Position numbers and translations under genes: made by a program. Source: Mycobacterium mantenii (GTDB taxonomy: Bacteria > Actinomycetota > Actinomycetes > Mycobacteriales > Mycobacteriaceae). Taken from it: a stretch of DNA of 64,000 nt. The notes beneath the pieces were generated by a model. The model did no database searches. It was not told the DNA's origin and saw only the letters and a program-made list of their open reading frames with translations. Shown one piece after another: positions 24,139-36,100 of this stretch (the first letter of the stretch is position 1; each line of letters starts with the position of its first letter). Location: positions 744,001 through 808,000 of the forward strand of contig NZ_AP022590.1 in assembly GCF_010731775.1 (NCBI RefSeq), read 5' to 3'.

Positions 24139-27100
24139 ATGGAGCTTGAGAATCAAGCACTTCCGCTGACGCGCGGGCAGCTGGACATCTGGCTGGCGCA
24201 GGAAACGGGTCACTCCGACACGGAGTGGCAGCTTGGGTTGTTCGTCCGGATCGGCGGCACCGTCCAGCGCGACGCCCTGCAGTGGGCGATCCGGCAAGCC
24301 GTGCGCGAAGCAGAACCGACCAGGGTCGCCTTCTTCGAGATCGACGGCCAGGTCTTCCAGCGACCGATCGACGACCCGAACATCGAGCTGGCGTTCCACA
24401 ACCTAAGCGACTTGCCCGATCCCGTGCAAGAAGCCCGTGATCGAGCGCTGGCCATCCAGCGGACGCCCATGCCGCTCACCGGACCGCTGTTCAGGTTCGT
24501 CCTCTTCCAGACCCGGCGAGACGAATTTTTCCTGTTCGCGTGCTGCCACCACATCGTGATCGACGGCACCGGGGTTGGGCTGGTCGGTCACCGCATCGCC
24601 TCCATCTACTCCGCGATCGTCTCCGCCGGACCCGTCCCGACGGCCGTCTTCGGCTCGCTGCAGGAGCTGATCGACTGCGAATCGCACTACGAGGCCTCCA
24701 GTGATTACCGGGACGACGAGGCCTACTGGATGGCCAACCTGCCCCCGGAACGCGGGAGCCACCACCGCGTGCCCGGCAGCGCCGCGGAGCGTGACCCGTG
24801 GCCGTCCGCTCCGGTGGCGCTGGACCCCACGATCGTGCGGCGGGTTCACCGGTTCTCCGACGTCTGGGGCGTCTCCCAGACGTCGGTCATTACCGCGGCC
24901 TGCGCGCTGCTGGTGCGTGGCTGGTGCGCCGAGGGCTCAGAAGTGGTGCTCGATTTCCCCGTCAGCCGGCGAGTACGCCCGGAGTTGAAGACGCTTCCCG
25001 GCATGGTCGCCGGCGTCGTGCCGCTGGTGTTCACCGCCTCACCGCGATCGTCAGTCACCGATTTCTGCAAACACGTGGAGAGGCGAATCGAAGAGGCGGT
25101 GGCGCACCAGCGATTCCCGGTGCACGCCCTGGAGCGCAAGGTTCGCGGCCTGACCAAATCGCCCGAAAGGGTCAGCGTCAACTTCATTCCGTCGGCCTTC
25201 ACCCTGCCCTTCGGTGCTGTCACGGCCTCGGCGTCCTACACGAATTCCGGTCAGGCGGACGGCTTCGGACTCATCTTCACCACCGACGGTGATGAGCTTT
25301 TCCTGAGCACCGCGGGCGTGTGGGAACCCTGGTCGGGCCTGAACGCCTCCGACTTGGCGGTGCGGCTGCAGCGGGTGTTGGTGGCGATGACCGACGATCC
25401 GCGCCGACGGCTCTCCTCGATCGAGGTGGTCGATGAGAATGAGCGCGCCCGGCTGGGCGAGTGGGGTAACAACGGTTCGGCGTTGGGTCGGTCGGTGCGG
25501 CCGGTGTCGGTTGTGGGGTTGTTCGCCGCGCAGGTGGCCCGGACCCCGGGCGCGGTGGCGGTGCGGTGTGAGGGCCGGTCGTTGACGTACCAAGAGCTCG
25601 ATGAGGCGGCCAACCGGTTGGCGCGTGTGCTGGCCGGTCGCGGGGTGGGCCGGGGTGGGGTTGTGGCGCTGTTGTTTTCGCGGTCGGCCGAGGCGATCGT
25701 GGCGATCCTGGCGGTGCTGAAGTCTGGGGCGGCGTATCTGCCGATCGACCCGGCACTGCCCGCGGCGCGGGTGGAGTTCATGGTGCGCGATGCCGCGCCG
25801 AGGGTCGCGATCACCACCGCCGATCTGGCGGGGCGGTTCGAGGGGTTCGAGCTGAGTGTGATCGATGTGGCCGACCCGGCGATCGCGACCCAGCCGAGTA
25901 CGGCGTTGGAGCTGCCGGCGCCGTCTGATCTGGCGCACATCATTTACACCTCGGGCACCACCGGGGTGCCCAAAGGTGTTGCGGTCACCCAACACAACGT
26001 CGCACAACTCTTCGACGATTTGCGGCTCGGTTTCGCGTTGTCGGGCGAGCAGGTGTGGACCCAGTTCCATTCGTATGCGTTCGACTTCTCGGTGTGGGAG
26101 ATCTGGGGGGCACTGCTGCACGGCGGGTGCCTGGTGGTGGTGCCCGATGCGGTGTCGCGTTCGCCCGAGGAGTTCCACGCCCTGCTGGTGGGTGAGGGCG
26201 TCACGGTGTTGACCCAAACCCCTTCGGCGGTTGGTCTGTTGCCCACCGAGGGGCTGGAGGGCACGGCGTTGGTGATCGGTGCCGAGCCGTGTCCGCCGGA
26301 GTTGGTGGACCGCTGGGCACCGGGCCGGGTGATGGTCAACGTCTACGGCCCGACCGAAACCACCATGTGGGCCTGCAAGAGCGCACCACTGCGGGCCGGG
26401 TCGGGATTCCCGCCGATCGGCTCACCGGTGACCCGGGCGGCGTTCTTTGTGCTCGACGAGTGGCTGCGCCCGGTGCCTGCCGGGGTGGTCGGCGAGCTGT
26501 ATCTGGCCGGCCAGGGCGTCGGTGTGGGGTATTGGCGGCGTCCCGGGCTGACCGCGTCACGGTTCATGGCGTGTCCGTTCGGCGAACCGGGCGCCCGCAT
26601 GTATCGCACCGGCGACCTGGTCTGCTGGGGCCCCGACGGACAACTGCGCTACCTCGGCCGCGCCGACGAACAGGTCAAAGTCCGCGGCTACCGCATCGAA
26701 CTCGGCGAAATCCGCACCGCGCTCGCCGATTTGGATGGCGTTGAACAAGCGGCGGTGCTGGTTCGTGAAGATCGTGTCGGCGAGAAGCATCTCGTCGGCT
26801 ATGTGACCGGAGCCGCTGACCCGGCCGACGTTCGGGCCCGGTTGGGTCAGCGGCTCCCCACGTACATGGTGCCGTCCGCGGTGGTGGTGCTCGACGCACT
26901 GCCATTGACCGTCAACGGCAAGTTGGACACCCGGGCCCTGCCCGCGCCCGACTACCGGGGCGGTGATGGTTACCGCGCTCCGGAAAACGCCATCGAGGAG
27001 ATCCTGGCCGGCATCTACGCCCGGGTCCTGGGTGTCGAGCGCGTCGGGGTCGACGACTCCTTCTTCGACCTCGGCGGCGACTCACTGTCGGCAATGCGGC

Positions 27101-30100
27101 TTGTCTCCGCCGTCAACACCGGCCTCGATGCCCATCTGGGAGTGCGGGTGCTGTTCGAGGCGCCCACCGTCGCCGAGTTGGCACCGCGTGTGTGCGGAGG
27201 GGGGAGCAAGCTCGCGCGGGTGGTGGCCGCCGACCGGCCGGCCGTCGTGCCGTTGTCGTTTGCCCAATCGCGGCTCTGGTTCCTCGACCAGTTGCACGGG
27301 CCATCTCCCGTGCACAACATGGCGGTCGCCCTGCGGCTGAGTGGGCGTTTGGACACCGACGCGATGGGCGCCGCGCTGCACGACGTGGTGACCCGCCACG
27401 AAAGCCTGCGAACGGTATTCCCCGCACACCAGGGGACACCGCGGCAAGTGATTATCCCGCCCGAGCGCGTCGACGTCACCTGGCCGGTCATCGATGCCGG
27501 TGACTGGCCGATACACCGGCTCAGTGAAGCCATCAATACCGCGGCGCGGCACCGATTCGACTTGTCCAGCGAAACCCCCTTGCGGACAATGCTTTTGCGC
27601 ATCGCCGACGACGACCACGTGTTGGTGGCGGTGGCTCATCATATTGCTGCGGATGGTTGGTCGCTGACGCCGTTGGTGCGTGATTTGGGGGTGGCGTATG
27701 CCAGCCGGTGTGCGGGTCGGGCACCGGGGTGGGCGCCGTTGGCGGTGCAGTACGTGGACTACACGTTGTGGCAGCGGGTCCAGTTTGGTGATCTGGAGGA
27801 TCCGGATAGTCCGATTGCGGGGCAGCTGGCTTATTGGCAGGAGGCTTTGGCGGGGTTGCCCGAGCGGGTGGAGTTGCCGACGGATCGGCCGTATCCGTTG
27901 GTGGCCGATTATCGCGGGGCCAGTGTGGACATTGAGTGGTCGGCGCAGTTGCAGCAGCGGGTGCGGGCGGTGGCGCGGGCGCACAATGCGACTGAGTTCA
28001 TGGTGGTGCAGGCGGCGTTGGCGGTGTTGTTGGCCAAGCTTGGTGCGAGTTCGGATGTGGCGGTGGGCTTTCCGATCGCGGGGCGCAGTGATCCCGCGCT
28101 CGATGATGTGGTGGGTTTTTTCGTCAATACCCTGGTGTTGCGGGTGGATCTGGGCGGTGATCCCAGTGTTGCCGAGCTGTTGGCCCGGGTGCGACAGGGC
28201 AGCCTGGCGGCCTACGAACACCAAGACGTGCCCTTCGAGGTACTCGTCGAACGGCTCCACCCCAGCCGCAGCCTGGCGCATCACCCGCTGGTCCAGGTGG
28301 TGTTGGCCTGGCAGAACCTGCCCTGGCAGCACGACGGCCCCGCCGCCGGGCTGGAATTGGGTGACGTGCAGGTCACTCCGCTGCCGCTGGACACCCGGGT
28401 CGCCCGGATGGATCTGGTGTTCTCACTCGCCGAACGCTGGACCGAGGACGGCCGGCCCGCCGGGATCGGCGGAGCGGTGGAATTCCGCGCCGACGTGTTC
28501 GACGCCGCGAGCATCGAAACGCTGATCGAGCGGTTTCATCGGGTGCTGACCGCCATGACCGACGAACCCGCACAACGGCTTTCGTCGATCGACCTGCTCG
28601 CCGAGGCGGAACGGGAATGGCTCGACGCGGCCGGCAACCGAGCGATAACCACCGCGCCGCCAATGGCTTTGGTGTCGATTCCGGCGTTGTTCGCCGCGCA
28701 GGTGGCCTGCGCTCCGGGCGCCGTGGCGATCACCTCCGGCGAGCGATCGTTTACCTACCGCGAGCTGTACGAGTCCACAAATCGGTTGGCGCACTTGCTG
28801 ACCGAGCGGGGCGCCGGGCCGGGGCAGCGGGTGGCGGTGGTGATCCCACGCTCGGCAGAAGCGGTGATGGCGATCCTGGCGGTGCTCAAGACCGGGGCGG
28901 CCTATGTGCCGATCGATCCGGGTGTGCCGGCGGCGCGGTTGGAGTTCGTGCTCGGTGATGCCGCGCCGATCGCGGCGGTGACCAGCGCCGAGGTGCGCGA
29001 GCGGCTGGATGGCTTCGACGGGGTGATCGTCGACATCGACGACCCGGCCGTGCGCACCCAACCCACCACCGGCCTGCCGGTGCCGGCCGCGGACAGCATC
29101 GCGTACCTCATCTACACCTCCGGCTCGACCGGCATTCCCAAGGGAGTGGCGGTCACCCACCGTAACGTCACCCAACTCCTGGATGCGATCGATGCCCACC
29201 TGAATCTGGGCGGGGTCTGGACCCAGTGCCATTCCCTGGCTTTCGACTTCTCGGTGTGGGAGATCTTCGGCGCACTGCTGAGGGGCGGGCGTCTGGTTAT
29301 CGTGCCCGACGACGTCGTCCGATCGCCGGAAGACCTGCATGCGTTGTTGGTGCGTGAGCAGGTCAGTGTGTTGAGTCAGACGCCGTCGGCGTTTTATGCG
29401 TTGCAGAGTGCGGATGCGTTGGCGCCCGAGCTGGGTGAGCAGCTGAAGTTGCAGACGGTCGTCTTTGGTGGTGAGGCGCTTGAGCCGCACCGGTTGTCGA
29501 CGTGGTTGCACCGTCACCCGGGCCTGCCCCGGATGATCAACATGTACGGCATCACCGAGACGACGGTGCACGCGTCGTTTCGCGAGATCGTCGATGGGGA
29601 CGTGGACGGCAACGTCAGCCCGATTGGGGTGCCGCTGGCGAACCTGGCCTTTTTTGTGCTCGATGGTTGGTTGCGTACGGTGCCGGCCGGTGTGGTCGGT
29701 GAGCTGTATGTGGCCGGTGGTGGTTTGGCGACCGGTTATGTGGGCCGTGCGGGGCTGTCGGCGTCGCGGTTTGTGGCGTGTCCGTTCGGTGGGCCGGGGG
29801 CGCGGATGTATCGCACCGGGGACCTGGTCCGCTGGGGCTCCGACGGCCAACTGCAGTACATGGGCCGCGCCGACGAACAGGTCAAGGTGCGTGGGTATCG
29901 CATCGAATTGGGGGAAGTCCGCGCCGCGCTAAGCGAATTGGACGGCGTGGAACACGCGGCGGTGATCGCCCGCGAAGATCTTGCCGGCGAGAAGCGTCTT
30001 GTCGGCTATGTGACCGGAGCCGCTGACCCGGCCGACATTCGGGCCCGGTTGGGTCGGCGGCTCCCCACGTACATGGTGCCGTCGGCGGTGGTGGTGCTCG

Positions 30101-33100
30101 ACGCGTTGCCCTTGACCGTCAACGGCAAGCTGGACACCCGGGCTTTGCCGGCGCCGGAATACCAGGACGCCGATCGCTACCGAGCCCCGGTGAGCGCCAT
30201 CGAGGAGATCCTGGCCGGCATCTACGCCCAGGTGCTGGGCGTGGAGCGCGTCGGTGTGGACGACTCCTTCTTCGATCTTGGCGGCGATTCGCTGTCGGCG
30301 ATGCGCGTGATTGCCGCAGTGAATACCACGCTTTCCAAGGGTATTTCGGTGCGGGCGCTGTTCGAGGCGCCCACCGTGGCCGAGTTGGCACCGCGACTCG
30401 GCGGTGGTGCGGATCGGCCTTCGCGGGTGCTGGCAGGTCCGCGACCGGCGGCGGTGCCGTTGTCATTCGGGCAGTCCCGGTTGTGGTTCATCGACCAGTT
30501 GCAGGGGCCCTCGCCGATGTACAACATGCCGGCGGCGCTGCGGATCCGCGGCCGACTGGACGTGCCCGCGCTGAGTGCCGCACTCGTCGACGTGGTGGCC
30601 CGCCATGAGAGTTTGCGCACGGTATTCACCGTGTCCGAGGGGATACCGCACCAGGTGGTGATACCCGCTGAGCGGGCAGCTGTCGGGGGGGACGTGATTG
30701 ATGCAGCCGGTTGGTCACCGGCACGGATAGAGGAGGCGATGCATGCCGAAGCGAGCTACCAATTCGACCTGGGAAGCGAAATACCCATACAAACAAAGCT
30801 ATTCCGTCTCGGCGATGACGAGCATGTGTTGGTGGCGGTGGTCCATCATATTGCTGCGGATGGTTGGTCGCTGACGCCGTTGGTGCGTGATTTGGGGGTG
30901 GCGTATGCCAGCCGGTGTGCGGGTCGGGCACCGGGGTGGGCGCCGTTGGCGGTGCAGTACGTGGACTACACGTTGTGGCAGCGGGTCCAGTTTGGTGATC
31001 TGGAGGATCCGGATAGTCCGATTGCGGGGCAGCTGGCTTATTGGCAGGAGGCTTTGGCGGGGTTGCCCGAGCGGGTGGAGTTGCCGACGGATCGGCCGTA
31101 TCCGTTGGTGGCCGATTATCGCGGGGCCAGTGTGGACATTGAGTGGTCGGCGCAGTTGCAGCAGCGGGTGCGGGCGGTGGCGCGGGCGCACAATGCGACT
31201 GAGTTCATGGTGGTGCAGGCGGCGTTGGCGGTGTTGTTGGCCAAGCTTGGTGCGAGTTCGGATGTGGCGGTGGGCTTTCCGATCGCGGGGCGCAGTGATC
31301 CCGCGCTCGATGATGTGGTGGGTTTTTTCGTCAATACCCTGGTGTTGCGGGTGGATCTGGGCGGTGATCCCAGTGTTGCCGAGCTGTTGGCCCGGGTGCG
31401 ACAGGGCAGCCTGGCGGCCTACGAACACCAAGACGTGCCCTTCGAGGTACTCGTCGAACGGCTCCACCCCACCCGCTCCCTGGCACACCACCCGCTGGTC
31501 CAGGTCATGCTCGCCTGGCAGGGCAACGACCACACGGAGTTGACTCTCGGTGAGCTGCAAGTCACCAGGGAGCCCGTCGACACCCGCACCGCCCGGATGG
31601 ATTTGACGTTTTCGTTGTCCGGCCGCTGGACTGCCGACGGCCGGCCCGCCGGGATCGCCGGAACGGTGGAGTTTCGCACCGACGTGTTCGACCCGGACAG
31701 CATCCACACCCTGACCGAACGATTGCGCCGGGTGTTGGTGGCGATGACCAACGATCCGACCCGCCGACTCTCGTCGATCGAGGTGCTCGATGAGAATGAG
31801 CGCGCCCGGCTGGGCGAGTGGGGTAACGGTTCGGCGTTGGGTCGGTCGGTGCGGCCGGTGTCGGTTGTGGGGTTGTTCGCCGCGCAGGTGGCCCGGACCC
31901 CGGGCGCGGTGGCGGTGCGGTGTGAGGGCCGGTCGTTGACGTACCGGGAGCTCGATGAGGCGGCCAACCGGTTGGCGCGTGTGCTGGCCGGTCGCGGGGT
32001 GGGCCGGGGTGGGGTTGTGGCGCTGTTGTTTTCGCGGTCGGCCGAGGCGATCGTGGCGATCCTGGCGGTGCTGAAGTCTGGGGCGGCGTATCTGCCGATC
32101 GACCCGGCACTGCCCGCGGCGCGGGTGGAGTTCATGGTGCGCGATGCCGCGCCGAGGGTCGCGATCACCACCGCCGATCTGGCGGGGCGGTTCGAGGGGT
32201 TCGAGCTGAGTGTGATCGATGTGGCCGACCCGGCGATCGCGACCCAGCCGAGTACGGCGTTGGCGCCACCGGCGCCGTCTGATCTGGCGCACATCATTTA
32301 CACGTCGGGCACCACCGGGGTGCCCAAAGGTGTTGCGGTCACCCAACACAACGTCGCACAACTCTTCGACGATTTGCGGCTCGGTTTCGCGTTGTCGGGC
32401 GAGCAGGTGTGGACCCAGTTCCATTCGTATGCGTTCGACTTCTCGGTGTGGGAGATCTGGGGGGCACTGCTGCACGGCGGGTGCCTGGTGGTGGTGCCCG
32501 ATGCGGTGTCGCGTTCGCCCGAGGAGTTCCACGCCCTGCTGGTGGGTGAGGGCGTCACGGTGTTGACCCAAACCCCCTCGGCGGTCGGTCTGTTGCCCAC
32601 CGAGGGGCTGGAGGGCACGGCGTTGGTGATCGGTGCCGAGCCGTGTCCGCCGGAGTTGGTGGACCGCTGGGCACCGGGCCGGGTGATGGTCAACGTCTAC
32701 GGCCCGACCGAAACCACCATGTGGGTGTCGCACAGTTCACCGCTGAAGGCGGGAACGGGCGTGCCACCCATCGGCTCGCCCGTATCGGGCGCCGCCCTGT
32801 GTGTGCTCGATGCATGGCTGCGCCCGGTACCGGTGGGCGTGATGGGGGAGCTGTATGTGGCCGGCGCCGGGGTGGGGGTCGGCTATCTCGGCCAGGCGGG
32901 GCTGTCGGCGTCACGGTTCGTGGCGTGCCCCTTCGGAATCCCGGGCCAACGCATGTACCGGACCGGAGACCTGGTCCGCTGGGACGCCGACGGTCGATTG
33001 CATTATCTGGGGCGCGCCGACGAACAGGTCAAGGTGCGTGGACATCGCATCGAGCTGGGGGAAATCCGCACTGCGCTAACCGAATTGGACGACGTGGAGC

Positions 33101-36100
33101 AAGTCGCGGTCGTCGTCCGCGAAGACCGACCGGGCGAGAAGCGCCTCGTCGGCTATGTGACCGGAGCCGCTGACCCGGCCGACGTTCGGGCCCGGTTGGG
33201 TCAGCGGCTCCCCACGTACATGGTGCCGTCCGCGGTGGTGGTGCTCGACGCGCTGCCATTGACCGTCAACGGCAAGCTCGACGCCCGCGCCCTGCCCGCG
33301 CCCGACTACCGCGGGGGTGATGGTCACCGCGCTCCGGAAAACGCGATCGAGGAGATCCTGGCCGGCAGCTACGCCCAGGTCCTGGGTGTCGAGCGCGTCG
33401 GGGTCGACGACTCCTTCTTCGACCTCGGCGGCGACTCACTGTCGGCAATGCGGCTCATCACCGCGATCAACGCCGAACTGGACGGCGGCCTCACCGTCCG
33501 AGCCCTGTTCGAGGCGCCTACCGTCGCCCAGCTGGCGCCCCGCATGGAGGCGGTTGCCGGGCGCGCGACCGGTTTGACCGCGGCCGAACGGCCGGCGCTG
33601 GTGCCGTTGTCGTTCGCCCAATCTCGGTTGTGGTTCATCGATCAATTCCAGGGTCCGTCGCCCGTCTACAACATGGCAGTCGCCCTGCGGCTGAGCGGGC
33701 ACTTGGATACCGACGCGATGGGCGCCGCCCTGCACGACGTGGTGACCCGCCACGAAAGCCTGCGAACCCTGTTCCTCGCGCCCGAAGGAACACCCCAACA
33801 AGTGGTTGTCCCGCCCGAACGTAGCGAGGTGAGCTGGCAGGTCGTCGACGCCACGCGGTGGCCCGCGTCCTGGCTGGCGGAGGCCACCCAGGAGGCAGCG
33901 CGCTACACCTTCGATCTCGCACACGAAATACCCTTGCGGGCATGGCTTTTCCACACCGGCGACGATGAACATGTCTTGGTGGCGGTGGTCCACCACATCG
34001 CCGCCGATGGGTGGTCACTGACCCCGCTGGTGCGCGACCTGGGGGCCGCCTATGCCAGCAGGTCGTCCGGGCGGCCGCCGCAGTGGGCGCCACTGCCGGT
34101 GCAATACGCCGACTACACCCTGTGGCAACGCGCCCGGTTCGGCGACCTCGAGGATCCGGACAGCCCCATCGCCAGACAGCTCACCTATTGGGAACAGGCC
34201 CTGTCCGGATTACCCGAACACGTTGAGCTGCCAACGGATCGGCCGTACCCGCTGGTCGCCGACTACCGCGGAGCGAGCGTGGCCGTGCAGTGGCCGGCCG
34301 AACTTCAGCAACACGTGGCCCGCCTGGCGCGCGCGCACAACGCGACCAGTTTCATGGTCGTCCAGGCCGCCCTTGCGGTGCTGCTGTCCACCATGAGCGC
34401 GAATTCCGATGTCGCGGTAGGGTTCCCGATCGCGGGCCGGCGCGACCCGGCCCTGGACGATGTGGTCGGATTCTTCGTCAACACCCTGATCCTGCGGGTC
34501 GACCTGAGCGGCGACCCCCGCATCGCGGACCTGCTGGCCCAGGTACGGCAACGGAGCCTGGCGGCCTACGAACACCAGGACGTGCCCTTCGAGGTGCTCG
34601 TCGAACGGCTCAACCCCACCCGCGACCTCGCCCACCACCCGCTGGTCCAGGTGATGTTGGCCTGGCAGAACAACGATCCCGTCGACCTGAGCCTGGGTGA
34701 TGTACAGGTCACGCCGCTGCCGCTGGACACCCGGGTCGCCCGCATGGACCTGGTCTGGTCGCTGGCCGAACGCCGGGACGAAAACGGCCGGCCCGCCGGC
34801 ATCGCCGGAACTGTGGAATTCCGCACCGACGTCTACGACGCGGCCACCATCGAGACCATGGTTGCGCGATTGCAACGGGTGCTGTCCGCCATGGCCGCCG
34901 ACCCGGCGCAACCGCTTTCCACGCTCGACGTCCTCGCCGAGGCCGAGCACACCCGCCTCGATGCGATCGGCAACCGCGCGGTGTTGACCCAGCCCGCGAC
35001 TGGCCCCGTGTCGATCCCCGCATTGTTCGACGCACAGGTGAGTCGCGAGCCGGGGGCGGTGGCGATCACCTGCGGGCGCCGGTCATGGACCTACCGCGAG
35101 GTACAGGCGTCGTCGAACCAGTTGGCGCACTTGCTCGTCGGCCACGGCGCGGCCCCGGGCCGGCGGGTGGCGGTGGCGATCCCGCGGTCGGCCGAGGCGA
35201 TCGTGGCGATCCTGGCGGTGCTCAAGACCGGCGCTGCGTACGTGCCGATCGACCCCGCCCTGCCGTCGGCCCGCATCGAATTCATGCTCACCGACGCCGC
35301 GCCAATCGCAACGATCAGCACGGCCGGCCTGCGCGCGGGTCCGCACATCTCCGGCCCGGTCATCGAGGTCGACGACCCCGCCGTGCGCAGCCAACCCACG
35401 ACCGGGTTGCCGGCGCCGACCGCGGACAACATCGCGTACCTCATCTACACCTCGGGGACCACGGGCACCCCCAAAGGGGTCGCGGTCACCCACCACAACG
35501 TCACCCAGCTGCTGGAGTCGCTGGACGCAGAACTGGGCCTGGGCCGGGTCTGGAGCCACTGCCATTCCCTGGCTTTCGACTTCTCCGTCTGGGAGCTCTT
35601 CGGTGCGCTGCTGCGCGGCGGCCGCGTCGTCGTCGTCCCTGACGAGGTGGTTCGCTCACCGGAAGACCTGCACGCCTTGCTGATTGCCGAAAACGTCGAC
35701 GTCTTGAGCCAGACCCCGTCCGCGGTGGCGGCGCTGCCGTCCGACGGGCTGGAACCGGTGGCGCTGATCGTCGGCGGCGAGCCGTGCCCGGTCGAGGTGA
35801 TGGATCGGTGGGCGCCGGGGCGGGTGATGATCAACCAATACGGCCCGACCGAGACCACGATGTATGCGGCGATGACCGCGCCGCTCAGCGCGGGTGCCGC
35901 GGTGGTGCCGATCGGTTCGCCGGTGCCCGGCGCCGCGCTGTTCGTGCTGGATCGATGTTTGCGTAAGGTGCCGCCCGGCGTGGTGGGGGAGTTGTACATC
36001 GCGGGCCGTGGGGTCGCCGCCGGCTATTCGGGCCGGGCCGGTTTGACGGCATCGCGGTTCGTCGCCTGCCCGTACGGCGGGGCCGGTGCGCGGATGTATC

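Noticed and set aside
11551..32725. Insertion sequences as the cause of the long repeats in the NRPS genes
   Set aside because: The repeats are in-frame coding segments of homologous domains with no transposase, terminal inverted repeats or target duplications.
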